NCBI RefSeq assembly: GCF_028994775.1
Contig: NZ_JAJQMN010000005.1
Span: 372,001 to 436,000, forward strand
Reading direction: 5' to 3'
DNA length: 64,000 nt
Source: Promicromonospora iranensis
GTDB lineage: Bacteria; Actinomycetota; Actinomycetes; Actinomycetales; Cellulomonadaceae
Below the pieces are notes generated by a model. That model was given only the letters and a program-made list of their open reading frames with translations. It was not told where the DNA came from and did not search any database. The position numbers and the translations under genes were made by a program. Below, piece by piece: positions 27,093 to 35,837 of this stretch (its first letter is position 1; each line of letters starts with the position of its first letter).

Positions 27093-28469
27093 ATGTCGTT
27101 GCCCAGCCCGAGCTACACGATCACCCTGCGCGTGGAGGTGGCAGCGTCGCAGCGTGCCACGAGCACGGTGGTAGCGGCGGTAGCGGACGCCGGGGGTGCG
27201 GTGATGGGCGTCGACATCGCGCACTCGACGTCGCACGGCCTGGTCGTGGACGTCACGTGCGACACGATCGACGCGGAGCACGGTGAGCGGGTCGTCGCGG
27301 CGGTGAACGCCATCGAGGGCGCGGAGGTGCTCAAGTCGAGCGACTCGACGTTCCTGATGCACCTGGGCGGCAAGATCGAGGTCACGAACAAGGTGCCGCT
27401 CAAGACGCGCCGTGACCTGTCGCGCGCGTACACACCGGGTGTGGCGCGGGTGTGCCTGGCGATCGCGGAGAACCCGGAGGACGCGCGCCGGCTGACGATC
27501 AAGCGGAACACGGTCGCGGTGGTCACGGACGGCACGGCGGTGCTGGGCCTGGGTGACATCGGCCCGGCCGCCGCGCTGCCGGTGATGGAGGGCAAGGCGG
27601 CGCTGTTCAAGGAGTTCGGCGGGGTGGACGCGTGGCCCGTGTGCCTCGACACGACCGACACCGACGAGATCGTGCGGATCGTCAAGGCGATGGCGCCGGT
27701 CTACGGGGGCGTGAACCTGGAGGACATCGCGGCGCCGCGCTGCTTCGAGATCGAGGCGCGGCTGCGCGAGGAGCTCGACATCCCCGTGTTCCACGACGAC
27801 CAGCACGGCACGGCGATCGTGGTGCTCGCGGCCATGATCAACGCGCTCAAGGTGGTCGACAAGAAGCTCGAGGACGTGCGGATCGTGGTGTCGGGCGTCG
27901 GCGCCGCGGGCAACGCCATCATCCGGCTGCTCAAGGCGCAGGGGGCCCGGCACATCGTGGCGTTCGGGCGTGACGGCGCCCTGCACCCGGGTGTGGTGAC
28001 CGACGATCCGCACCGGCGCTGGATCGTGGACAACACGAACGTGGACGGTTTCGCCGGCACGCTGCAGGAAGGGCTCAAGGGCGCCGACGTGTTCATCGGC
28101 GTCTCGGCCGCCGGCATCCTCTCGGGCGCCGACGTGGCCCAGATGGCCGAGGGCGCGGTGGTGTTCGCGCTGGCGAACCCGACCCCCGAGGTGGACCCGC
28201 TGGAGGCCTCCGAGACGGCCGCGGTGGTGGCCACCGGGCGCAGCGACTACCCGAACCAGATCAACAACGTGCTCGCCTTCCCGGGCCTGTTCCGCGGCCT
28301 GCTGGACACGGGGGCCAAGGACATCACCACGGAGCTCCTGCGGGTGGCGGCGGTGGCGATCGCGGAGGTCGTCGCACCGGACGAGCTGAACAGCGCCTAC
28401 ATCATCCCGGGCGTGTTCGACCACCGGGTGGCCGAAGCCGTGGCGGAAGCAGTCCGCAGGCAGGCCTGA
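27093..28469 (+). CDS. NAD(P)-dependent malic enzyme with N-terminal ACT domain
   Basis: A 458-residue protein. Residues 1-85 are an ACT-like regulatory domain (YTITLRVEVAASQRATSTVV), and the rest is malic enzyme, which decarboxylates malate to pyruvate. Key blocks: RAYTPGVARVC, KRNTVAVVTDGTAVLGLGD, PVFHDDQHGTAIV with the metal-binding Asp pair, the Rossmann loop SGVGAAGNAI, and ALANPTPE. ATG 27093 has GAGGAG upstream. The ACT domain suggests allosteric control by an amino acid or similar ligand. Monocistronic; a strong terminator follows. Confidence 0.92.
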   Translation: MSLPSPSYTITLRVEVAASQRATSTVVAAVADAGGAVMGVDIAHSTSHGLVVDVTCDTIDAEHGERVVAAVNAIEGAEVLKSSDSTFLMHLGGKIEVTNKVPLKTRRDLSRAYTPGVARVCLAIAENPEDARRLTIKRNTVAVVTDGTAVLGLGDIGPAAALPVMEGKAALFKEFGGVDAWPVCLDTTDTDEIVRIVKAMAPVYGGVNLEDIAAPRCFEIEARLREELDIPVFHDDQHGTAIVVLAAMINALKVVDKKLEDVRIVVSGVGAAGNAIIRLLKAQGARHIVAFGRDGALHPGVVTDDPHRRWIVDNTNVDGFAGTLQEGLKGADVFIGVSAAGILSGADVAQMAEGAVVFALANPTPEVDPLEASETAAVVATGRSDYPNQINNVLAFPGLFRGLLDTGAKDITTELLRVAAVAIAEVVAPDELNSAYIIPGVFDHRVAEAVAEAVRRQA

Positions 28470-28483
28470 GCCGGCCCTGAACG

Positions 28484-28533
28484 CCGGGCGTCCCAGCGGT
28501 GCCGGCGAGCAGGGGCACCAGCGGGACGCCCGG
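28484..28533. terminator. bidirectional hairpin terminator
   Basis: CCGGGCGTCCC (28484-28494) pairs perfectly with 28523-28533, and an inner stem GGTGCC/GGCACC (28498-28503 with 28514-28519) extends it. It lies between the convergent malic enzyme and the small membrane protein gene and can serve both. Confidence 0.8.
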
Positions 28534-28536
28534 GGA

Positions 28537-28746
28537 TCAGCCGATGTTGCTGATGGTGGAGTTGACCAGGCTGCTGACCACCGCGGCGGTGCCGAGGACC
28601 AGGACGAGCAGCGCGCCGGTGGAGGCCACGAGGGGGATCCACCAGCGAACGGGCTCCGGCTGCGCGGTTCGCTGAGCGAACCCGCCGGCGGGACGGTTGA
28701 TGGTGCGGTCGAGGAATGCGTCGTTGTTGTTCACACTGTTGCTCAC
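28537..28746 (-). CDS. small single-pass membrane protein
   Basis: A 69-residue protein: polar N-terminus rich in Asn (SNSVNNNDAF), a linker, one hydrophobic helix (about 36-60, WWIPLVASTGALLVLVLG) and a short Ser/Asn tail. No family recognised. The frame has coding-type codon bias and ends at a strong terminator. GTG 28746 was chosen; GTG 28734 and a longer upstream start are possible. Confidence 0.5.
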   Translation of the reverse strand: MSNSVNNNDAFLDRTINRPAGGFAQRTAQPEPVRWWIPLVASTGALLVLVLGTAAVVSSLVNSTISNIG

Positions 28747-28858
28747 ACTGGTAGAGACGCCTGGCGAGGCGGAAACGATGCCCGGGTTCGGGTAACGGTT
28801 CGGGAACGTTCCTGCGGACCCGGGACGGGGCCCGTGCCCCCGAGGAGTTGAGGTCAGC

Positions 28859-29881
28859 GTGAAGAACATCGGGTTCCTGTCCTTCGGTCACTGGACGCCG
28901 CATCCGCAGTCGGGCACCCGCTCGGCGTCGGACGCGCTGCTGCAGTCGATCGACCTCGCCGTGGCCGCCGAGGAGCTGGGTGCCGACGGCGCCTACTTCC
29001 GGGTGCACCACTTCGCGCGCCAGCTCGCCTCGCCGTTCCCGCTGCTCGCTGCGGTCGGCGCACGGACGAGCCGCATCGAGATCGGCACGGGCGTGATCGA
29101 CATGAGGTACGAGAACCCGCTGTACATGGCGGAGGACGCCGGGGCGGCGGACCTCATCTCCGGCGGGCGGCTGCAGCTCGGCATCAGCCGGGGGTCACCC
29201 GAGCAGGTCGTCGAGGGGTACCGGCACTTCGGGTACGAGCCCGCGCCGAAGGATGCCGGGGCCGCCGACCTGGCCCGCGAGCACACGGCCCGGTTCCTCG
29301 AGGTGCTCGACGGCGAGGGGTTCGCCGAGCCCAGCCCGCGGCCCATGTTCCCCAACCCGCCCGGCCTGCTGCGGATCGAGCCGCACTCCGAGGGCCTGCG
29401 CCGCCGGATCTGGTGGGGCGCGGGCTCGCGGGCCACCGCGGAGTGGACGGCGGCCCAGGGCATGAACCTGATGTCGTCCACGCTGCTGACCGAGGACACG
29501 GGTGTGCCGTTCCACCGCCTGCAGGCCGAGCAGATCCAGCGCTTCCGGGACGCCTGGGCCGAGGCCGGGCACGACTTCGAGCCGCGGGTGTCGGTCAGCC
29601 GCAGCATCTTCCCCATCACCGACGAGCGTGACCGGCGGTACTTCGGTATGGAGGTCTTCAGCGAGGACCAGGTCGGCCGCCTCGACACCGGTCCCGCCCG
29701 GTTCGGCAAGACGTACGCGGGCGAACCCGACGAGCTGGTCGAGGACCTGCGGGGCGACGAGGCAGTCCAGGCCGCGGACACCCTCCTGCTGACGGTGCCC
29801 AACCAGCTGGGCGTGGACTACAATGCGCACATCATCGAGAACATCCTGCGGCACGTGGCGCCGGCCCTCGGCTGGCGGTGA
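28859..29881 (+). CDS. LLM-class flavin-dependent oxidoreductase
   Basis: A 340-residue TIM-barrel flavoprotein of the bacterial luciferase-like group, using FMNH2 or F420. The conserved pieces are IGFLSFGHWTP at the start, AEELGADGAYFRVHHFARQLASP, ADLISGGRLQLGISRGSPEQV and the late TLLLTVPNQLGVDYN. GTG 28859 is preceded by GAGG. Substrate not predictable; this sub-family is common in actinobacteria, often with aldehyde, alkane or antibiotic substrates. Confidence 0.87.
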   Translation: MKNIGFLSFGHWTPHPQSGTRSASDALLQSIDLAVAAEELGADGAYFRVHHFARQLASPFPLLAAVGARTSRIEIGTGVIDMRYENPLYMAEDAGAADLISGGRLQLGISRGSPEQVVEGYRHFGYEPAPKDAGAADLAREHTARFLEVLDGEGFAEPSPRPMFPNPPGLLRIEPHSEGLRRRIWWGAGSRATAEWTAAQGMNLMSSTLLTEDTGVPFHRLQAEQIQRFRDAWAEAGHDFEPRVSVSRSIFPITDERDRRYFGMEVFSEDQVGRLDTGPARFGKTYAGEPDELVEDLRGDEAVQAADTLLLTVPNQLGVDYNAHIIENILRHVAPALGWR

Positions 29882-29936
29882 CCTGACCGCACCGTAGACC
29901 ACGCGGGCAACCGGGCCGCCCGCGAGATCTACGGCG

Positions 29937-30653
29937 CTAGGCGGCGCACGGGCGGCCGACGGTCCCCGTCCTGGACGCGGTCCGGCCCGCCGTGGCCTCG
30001 TCCGCCGTGGCCTGGCCGGCCGCCAGCACCAGCGAACGCTGCCTCGCCAGCTCACGCACCCGCCGGTACGCGTCACAACGCGCCGTCAGGTACACGCTCG
30101 ACCACGGGCCACGCGGACCGCCGTCGACCGCCGCGAGCGCCGAGCGCTGCGCCGTCCACCGCCCCCAGTGCCGCACGAACTCCTCCGGCTGCACCATCCG
30201 GCCGCGGTCCAGCTGCCCGTCGAGCGCCTCGGCGAGGGAGACGTCCACGGCCACCAGCACGGGGTCCCAGCCGCGCAGCCGGGCGATCAGGCCGAGAGCC
30301 TCTCGTCTCCGTACCCGGGTCGCGGTGTCGTGCACCAGGAGCGGGGCGGTCGAGCGCGGACCGCGGGCCAGCCGGGCCAGGGTCTCGACGGCGTGCAGCG
30401 TGTGGACGGCCCACCGGTAGGTCCCGTACGGCACCCAGGACGGCAGCCGCGCGGCGATCCGGCGCCGGTGGCGGTCGGGGTCGAGCACGACGGTGCGGGG
30501 CACGTCGTCGGCGACCCTGGCCAGGAGGGTGCTCTTGCCGGCTCCGGGGACGCCTCCCACGACGATCATCAGCGGGCCGGGGCTCTCGCGCCGAACGTCG
30601 CGCAACGGGCGCGGTCGGGGCAGTGCAGCGGGTGTCGTCACGTGGTCCTCCAT
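29937..30653 (-). CDS. P-loop kinase, zeta-toxin/AAA-like
   Basis: A 238-residue ATP-binding protein with Walker A VVGGVPGAGKST near residue 35, a following LDPDRHRRRIAARLP that resembles zeta-toxin and gluconate-kinase substrate regions, and LLVHDTATRVRRR as the likely Walker B strand. Such kinases phosphorylate small molecules (UDP-GlcNAc in true zeta toxins) or nucleotides. No antitoxin-like gene is next to it, so a free-standing metabolic kinase is more likely. ATG 30653 follows directly after the upstream promoter region. Confidence 0.75.
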   Translation of the reverse strand: MEDHVTTPAALPRPRPLRDVRRESPGPLMIVVGGVPGAGKSTLLARVADDVPRTVVLDPDRHRRRIAARLPSWVPYGTYRWAVHTLHAVETLARLARGPRSTAPLLVHDTATRVRRREALGLIARLRGWDPVLVAVDVSLAEALDGQLDRGRMVQPEEFVRHWGRWTAQRSALAAVDGGPRGPWSSVYLTARCDAYRRVRELARQRSLVLAAGQATADEATAGRTASRTGTVGRPCAA

Positions 30654-30924
30654 ACGTAGGGGGCCGGGTGAGCAGCATCGCGCGAGCCGATCCGGAGACG
30701 CCGGGAGCCCCCTGAGAGGGTGCTGTACGGGTGACCGGTCCGGAGCGGGCCGTGACGCCGTCCGCGAGGTCCGGAGACCCTGCTCACGACGTCGGTCAGA
30801 TGCTCGTTCAGATACTCATTCCGCCCGTAGAACGGATGAAACGGTCACGTTTGTTCCCGGATGCGGACAGAATCATGGCTGGTCAGAGCACCGGTCGCCG
30901 TCCTCCCCACTAGGGTTCAGCCGC

Positions 30925-31296
30925 ATGAGACGCTTCCTGCTCGGTGCCTTGTCGGGAGCCGTGGTCGCCCTGCTCGGCGTCGGTGCCTGGTCCGCGGTCA
31001 CCGACCACCTCAGGCCCAGCCTCGTCCAGGAGGTCTGCGAACCGGGCGCCGGCACCGGCCCGGCACCGCTGTGCGTCCAGCTGCGCGACGACGGGACACC
31101 GGGCGGCGTGCTGTGGGTCGCGCGCAAGGACCCGGACCTCGGCCCCCGCATCAGCTACGTCGCCAGCCCGTTCACCGACCTCGAGCACCACACCGCCGAG
31201 GAGATCGACGTGACGTTCGAGGAGGACCACATCGTCGTGCACGGCCACCAGGGCTCGGAGCTGATCCTCACCGGGGAGTTCCTCGCGCAGGACTGA
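30925..31296 (+). CDS. hypothetical membrane-anchored protein
   Basis: A 123-residue protein with a basic start and one N-terminal hydrophobic helix (about 5-25), an uncleaved anchor or signal peptide, then an extracytoplasmic beta-rich domain with a cysteine pair (EVCEPG and PLCVQL) that could form a disulfide. No family recognised. A TAGGGT -10 box at 30911-30916 precedes the ATG by eight bases, suggesting a nearly leaderless mRNA. It stands alone. Confidence 0.65.
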   Translation: MRRFLLGALSGAVVALLGVGAWSAVTDHLRPSLVQEVCEPGAGTGPAPLCVQLRDDGTPGGVLWVARKDPDLGPRISYVASPFTDLEHHTAEEIDVTFEEDHIVVHGHQGSELILTGEFLAQD

Positions 31297-31360
31297 TCTC
31301 ACCCACAGCAAGCCGCCACCCTCCGGGACACGGCCCACGCTCCATGACACGATCTGACAG

Positions 31361-31885
31361 GTGAGCAGCAACACCCTCGACGCAGGCAACGTCGCCGCCG
31401 CGACCGCCGTCGGCAGCGACGCCGACACCCAGCGGCTGCGCGACCTCACGCTCCTGCGCCGCGTACGCGACCGCATGGACCGCGAGTACACCCAGCCCCT
31501 CGACGTCGCTGCGCTCGCGGCGGGTGTGCACATGTCGGCGGGGCACCTGTCGCGCCAGTTCAAGGCCGCGTACGGCGAGTCTCCGTACAGCTATCTGATG
31601 ACGCGCCGGATCGAGCGCGCCATGATGCTGCTGCGGCGCGGCGACCTGAGCGTGACCGAGGTCTGCTTCGCGGTCGGCTGCTCATCGCTGGGTACGTTCA
31701 GCACCCGGTTCACCGAGCTCGTGGGGGTGCCGCCGAGCGTGTACCGCAGCGACCCGCAGCTGGCCGCCCGGTCGATCGACCTGGCCGGGCTGCCTGCCTG
31801 CATCGCGAAACAGGTGACCCGGCCGGTGCGGATCACCCCCGGCAGGTCAGGAATCGAGAAGCGCACACCGGCGGCCGGGACCTAG
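31361..31885 (+). CDS. AraC-family transcriptional regulator
   Basis: A 174-residue protein that is essentially only the DNA-binding domain of an AraC regulator (about 25-125): two helix-turn-helix units, DVAALAAGVHMSAGHLSRQFK and VTEVCFAVGCSSLGTFSTRFTELVG, with VPPSVYR closing the family signature. There is no separate sensor domain, so it may respond through a partner or act constitutively. It is 10 bases before a VOC-protein gene and shortly before a UvrA-like gene; together they look like one regulated resistance cassette. Confidence 0.85.
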   Translation: MSSNTLDAGNVAAATAVGSDADTQRLRDLTLLRRVRDRMDREYTQPLDVAALAAGVHMSAGHLSRQFKAAYGESPYSYLMTRRIERAMMLLRRGDLSVTEVCFAVGCSSLGTFSTRFTELVGVPPSVYRSDPQLAARSIDLAGLPACIAKQVTRPVRITPGRSGIEKRTPAAGT

Positions 31886-31895
31886 CGTGGCAGCC

Positions 31896-32321
31896 ATGAG
31901 CACACACGAGAGCACCGACCTCACCATCCACCAGACCTTTCTCCCGCACACCGACCCCGAGGCGTCTCTCGCGTTCTACCGTGACGCCCTCGGGTTCGAG
32001 GTGCAGCTCGACGTCGGCGAGGGCACCATGCGCTGGATCACCGTCGGGCCGGCCGGGCAGGCTGGGACGTCCATCGTCCTGACGCCCCCGGCCGCCGACC
32101 CGGGGGTGACCGACGCCGAGCGGCAGACCGTCGCCGAGATGATGGCCAAGGGCACCTACGCCGCCGTCATCCTCGGTGCCAAGGACCTGGACGCGACGTT
32201 CGAGCGGGTCCAGGCCAGCGGCGCCGAGGTGATGCAGGAGCCGGTCGACCAGCCGTACGGCTTCCGCGACTGCGCGTTCCGCGACCCCGCCGGCAACACC
32301 GTTCGCATCAAGCAGCTCTGA
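31896..32321 (+). CDS. VOC-family protein of the AraC/VOC/UvrA cassette
   Basis: A 141-residue glyoxalase-fold protein (HTDPEASLAFYRDALGFEVQL, ending RDPAGNTVRIKQL). The fold gives a metal site; relatives include bleomycin-type resistance proteins and dioxygenases. Placement between an AraC regulator and a UvrA-like ABC protein fits sequestration or modification of a DNA-damaging compound. ATG 31896 was preferred over GTG 31887 because it follows a conventional spacing from the AraC stop. Confidence 0.83.
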   Translation: MSTHESTDLTIHQTFLPHTDPEASLAFYRDALGFEVQLDVGEGTMRWITVGPAGQAGTSIVLTPPAADPGVTDAERQTVAEMMAKGTYAAVILGAKDLDATFERVQASGAEVMQEPVDQPYGFRDCAFRDPAGNTVRIKQL

Positions 32322-32508
32322 GCGACACCATGTGTATCCCAGGGCTGACGCCGGCTGCCTCCACGTCCGTACGGGCGGCTGCCCGGCCCGCACCTCGCCC
32401 CGCGGCACCCGCCGACCGTCCGGTGGATGCCGTCGCCCCGCAGGAGCCGGCGGCCGACGTCAGAGAAGCCCGGTCCGCGTCCCGCATGACCGTCATGGAG
32501 GGCCGAGC

Positions 32509-34968
32509 ATGAACCCGAGCATCAACGCGAGCATCAACGCGAGCATCAACTTGACGCACGCAGCCACCCCGCACCCGGCGGACAGCCACGACGTCATCCG
32601 TGTCCAGGGCGCCCGCGAGAACAACCTCAAGGACATCAGCCTCGACATCCCCAAGCGGCGGCTGACGGTGTTCACGGGCGTCTCCGGGTCGGGCAAGAGC
32701 TCGCTGGTGTTCGCGACGATCGCCGCGGAGTCGCAGCGGATGATCAACGAGACGTACAGCGCGTTCGTGCAGGGGTTCATGCCGTCGCTGGACCGGCCGG
32801 AGGTGGACCAGCTCGAAGGGCTGACCACCGCGATCGTCGTCGACCAGGAGCGTCTCGGGTCCAACCCGCGTTCCACCCTCGGCACCGTCACGGACACCAA
32901 CGCACTGCTGCGCATCCTGTTCAGCCGGCTGGGGCAGCCGCAGATCGGGCCGCCCATCGCGTTCTCGTTCAACGTCCCGGCGCGCAAGGCGAGCGGGGTG
33001 ATGACGTCGTCGACGGGCGAGAAGACGATAGTGCGGGAGCAGGTCTACCACGGGGGCATGTGCCCGCGGTGCGAGGGTCGGGGTCGGGTCTCCGACCTGG
33101 ACCTGACGCAGTTGTTCGACGACTCGAGGTCGTTGAACGAGGGGGCGATCAAGATCCCCGGTTACACCGCTGACGGTTGGATGGTCGCCACGTACAGCGA
33201 GTCGGGGTTCCTGGACCCGGACAAGGCGATCCGTGACTACAGCGAGCAGGAGCTGGCGGACTTCCTGCACAGGGAGCCGACGAAGATCAAGGCCAAGGGC
33301 ATGAACCTCACGTACGAGGGCCTGATCCCGAAGGTTCGCAAGTCGATGCTCAGCAAGGACACCGAGTCCCTCCAGCCGCACATCCGCGCGTGGGTGGAGC
33401 AGGCGGTCACGTTCGTGAGCTGTCCGGAGTGCGACGGGACCCGGCTGGCCGAGGCGGCGCGGTCGTCGAAGATCGACGGCGTCAGCATCGCCGACGCGTG
33501 CGCCATGCAGATCAGCGACCTGGCCGCCTGGGTGCGCAAGCTCGCCACCACCGAGGACGGCGCGGCCGTCGCTCCGCTCCTGACGGGTCTGCAGCTCCAG
33601 CTCGACAAGTTCACCGAGATCGGTCTGGGCTACCTCTCGCTCGACCGCCCCTCGGGCACCCTGTCCGGGGGAGAGGCGCAGCGCACCAAGCTGATCCGCC
33701 ACCTCGGCTCGGCGCTGACCGATGTCACGTACGTGTTCGACGAGCCCACCATCGGGCTGCACCCGCACGACATCCAGCGGATGAACCGCCTGCTGGCCGA
33801 GCTGCGGGACAAGGGCAACACGGTGCTCGTCGTCGAGCACAAGCCGGAGGCCATCGCGATCGCCGACCACGTGGTCGACCTCGGGCCGGGCGCGGGTTCG
33901 GCGGGTGGGACCATCCAGTTCGAGGGCACCGTCGACGAGCTGCGGGACAGCGACACCCTCACCGGCCGGCACCTCGGGTACCGCTCGCGGCTCAAGGACA
34001 CCGTGCGTCAGGCGTCGGGGAAGCTGGAGATCCGCGGGGCCGGCACGCACAACCTGCGCGACGTCGACGTCGACGTGCCCCTCGGTGTGCTGACCGTCGT
34101 CACCGGTGTCGCCGGGTCGGGGAAGAGCTCGCTGATCCACGGGTCGCTCCCGGGTGATGCGGGCGTCGTGACGGTCGACCAGGGCGCGATCAAGGGTTCG
34201 CGCCGGTCCAACCCCGCGACGTACACGGGCCTGCTCGAGCCGATCCGCAAGGCGTTCGCGAAGGCCAACGGCGTCAAGCCCGCACTGTTCAGCGCCAACT
34301 CCGAGGGCGCCTGCCCCACCTGCAAGGGCGCCGGCGTGATCTACACGGAGCTCGGGTTCATGGACACCGTGGCCACGACGTGCGAGGACTGCGGCGGCAA
34401 GAGGTTCGACGCGTCGGCGCTGGTGTACACGCTCGGCGGCGGTGCGAACGGCGGGGGCGAGAACGCGAAGGACATCAGCGAGGTGCTCGCGATGCCGGTG
34501 GCCGAGGCTGCCGCGTTCTTCGCCAAGGACGGCCCCGCTCCCGTCCCCGCGGCGCACAAGATCCTGGAGCGCCTGTCCGACGTCGGGCTGGGCTACCTCG
34601 GGATCGGCCAGCCGCTGACCACGCTGTCCGGGGGAGAGCGGCAGCGGCTCAAGCTCGCCGTCGAGATGGCCCGCGAGGGCGGCGTCTACGTGCTCGACGA
34701 GCCCACGACTGGCCTGCACCTGGCCGACGTGGAGAACCTGCTCGGGCTCCTCGACCGCCTCGTCGAGTCAGGCAAGTCGGTCATCGTGATCGAGCATCAC
34801 CAGGCGGTGATGGCGCACGCGGACTGGATCATCGACCTCGGTCCTGGCGCGGGGCACGACGGCGGCCGCATCGTCTTCGAGGGCACGCCGGCCGATCTCG
34901 TGGCCAGGGCGCGGACGGGCCGGGCGACACTGACCGGCGAGCACCTGGCGCAGTACGTGGGGGACTAG
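32509..34968 (+). CDS. UvrA-like ABC protein (drug-resistance type)
   Basis: An 819-residue UvrA paralogue with two ABC ATPase modules. First Walker [10 protein letters not shown], signature [11 protein letters not shown]; second Walker [10 protein letters not shown], signature [11 protein letters not shown]. Zinc-binding pairs are CPRCEG, CPECDG, CPTCKG and CEDCGG. It is about 120 residues shorter than housekeeping UvrA and lacks the UvrB-binding region, the pattern of DrrC-type proteins that clear DNA-bound drugs. ATG 32509 has TGGAGGG upstream. Residues 4-12 are an Ile-Asn-Ala-Ser repeat from a 12-bp DNA duplication. Third gene of the AraC/VOC cassette. Confidence 0.88.
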   Translation: MNPSINASINASINLTHAATPHPADSHDVIRVQGARENNLKDISLDIPKRRLTVFTGVSGSGKSSLVFATIAAESQRMINETYSAFVQGFMPSLDRPEVDQLEGLTTAIVVDQERLGSNPRSTLGTVTDTNALLRILFSRLGQPQIGPPIAFSFNVPARKASGVMTSSTGEKTIVREQVYHGGMCPRCEGRGRVSDLDLTQLFDDSRSLNEGAIKIPGYTADGWMVATYSESGFLDPDKAIRDYSEQELADFLHREPTKIKAKGMNLTYEGLIPKVRKSMLSKDTESLQPHIRAWVEQAVTFVSCPECDGTRLAEAARSSKIDGVSIADACAMQISDLAAWVRKLATTEDGAAVAPLLTGLQLQLDKFTEIGLGYLSLDRPSGTLSGGEAQRTKLIRHLGSALTDVTYVFDEPTIGLHPHDIQRMNRLLAELRDKGNTVLVVEHKPEAIAIADHVVDLGPGAGSAGGTIQFEGTVDELRDSDTLTGRHLGYRSRLKDTVRQASGKLEIRGAGTHNLRDVDVDVPLGVLTVVTGVAGSGKSSLIHGSLPGDAGVVTVDQGAIKGSRRSNPATYTGLLEPIRKAFAKANGVKPALFSANSEGACPTCKGAGVIYTELGFMDTVATTCEDCGGKRFDASALVYTLGGGANGGGENAKDISEVLAMPVAEAAAFFAKDGPAPVPAAHKILERLSDVGLGYLGIGQPLTTLSGGERQRLKLAVEMAREGGVYVLDEPTTGLHLADVENLLGLLDRLVESGKSVIVIEHHQAVMAHADWIIDLGPGAGHDGGRIVFEGTPADLVARARTGRATLTGEHLAQYVGD
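32517..32552 (+). repeat. 12-bp tandem repeat at the UvrA-like start
   Basis: GAGCATCAACGC is repeated at 32517-32528 and 32529-32540, with a third partly changed copy to 32552, encoding INAS repeats directly after the start codon. Copy-number change here would stay in frame. Confidence 0.75.
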
Positions 34969-35029
34969 CAGGTGATGGGGGACCAGCAGATGGGGGAGTA
35001 GCGGATGGGGGAGTAGTACGTGGGGAGTG
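34967..35029 (+). repeat. imperfect 15-bp tandem repeats after the UvrA-like gene
   Basis: AGCAGATGGGGGAGT (34985-34999) and AGCGGATGGGGGAGT (35000-35014) lie between related 18- and 15-base copies, starting at the stop codon of the UvrA-like gene. Each contains ATGGGGGAG, which mimics a start codon and a Shine-Dalgarno word but opens no reading frame. Confidence 0.65.
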
Positions 35030-35045
35030 ACCGCGGGCGGTCGGC

Positions 35046-35735
35046 TCAGTGCCCCGCCCGCACCAGTCCCGACTCGTACGCGCAGACCACCATCTGCGTC
35101 CTGTCGCGCAGCTCCAGCTTGTTCAGGACGCGCGAGACGTGCGTCTTGACGGTCTGCTCCGCCAGGTACAGCTCGGTGGCGATCTCGGCGTTCGACTGGC
35201 CCGCGGCGACCAGCTTCATGACGTCGAGCTCGCGGTCGGTCAGCGAGGACAGCCGGGCGTCCGCCGAGGCTGGCCGCTCCGGACGCGCCGCGTAGTCGGC
35301 GATCAGCGCCCGCGTGATCTTGGGGGACAGGAGCGCCTCGCCGTCCGCCACCACACGTACCGCCTGGGTGAGCTCCTCGGGAGGTGAGTCCTTCAGCAGG
35401 AACCCGCTGGCCCCCGCGCGCAGCGCCGAGAACACGTACTCGTCGGCGTCGAAGGTGGTCAGCATGATCACCTTCGGCGGGGTGCCGGGCATCGCCATGA
35501 TCGCGCGGGTGGCGTCCAGCCCGTTGACCTTCGGCATGCGGATGTCCATCAGCACGACGTCGGGCTGCGTGTGGCGCACGACGTCGCTGATTCCCGCGCC
35601 GTCCTCGGCCGTGCCCACCACCGTGATCCCATCGTGCGCGTTCAGGAGGGCGGCGAACCCGGCCCGGATCATCGACTGGTCGTCGACGATCAGCACCCGG
35701 ATCGCGCTATCGGCACCATCGGGAGCTGGGGGCAT
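35046..35735 (-). CDS. NarL/LuxR-family response regulator (DesR-like)
   Basis: A 229-residue regulator: receiver domain about 12-128 with VDDQSM, phospho-acceptor in [24 protein letters not shown] and LLKDSPPEE; LuxR-type helix-turn-helix about 160-220 with [25 protein letters not shown] and [12 protein letters not shown]. It is divergent from a membrane histidine kinase gene 102 bases away and two genes from a fatty acid desaturase, a set-up like the DesK/DesR cold-sensing system of Bacillus (an inference). ATG 35735. Confidence 0.9.
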   Translation of the reverse strand: MPPAPDGADSAIRVLIVDDQSMIRAGFAALLNAHDGITVVGTAEDGAGISDVVRHTQPDVVLMDIRMPKVNGLDATRAIMAMPGTPPKVIMLTTFDADEYVFSALRAGASGFLLKDSPPEELTQAVRVVADGEALLSPKITRALIADYAARPERPASADARLSSLTDRELDVMKLVAAGQSNAEIATELYLAEQTVKTHVSRVLNKLELRDRTQMVVCAYESGLVRAGH

Positions 35736-35837
35736 GGGACCAACGTAACCGACGTCCGGAAGGAAACCCGAAAGTATGACGCCGGTTCCCTCTCGCGGGT
35801 GACGCGCGACACCCGTGCGCCGCATAACCTGCAGAGA

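Noticed and set aside
29937-30653. Zeta toxin of a toxin-antitoxin pair
   Set aside because: No epsilon-like or other small partner gene lies on either side, and the substrate region is not close enough to true zeta toxins.
30654-30924. Small gene in the gap before the membrane-anchored protein
   Set aside because: Short frames here have no ribosome binding site and give Arg/Pro-rich noise; only a partial direct repeat (CAGATGCTCGTT and CAGATACTCATT) is visible.
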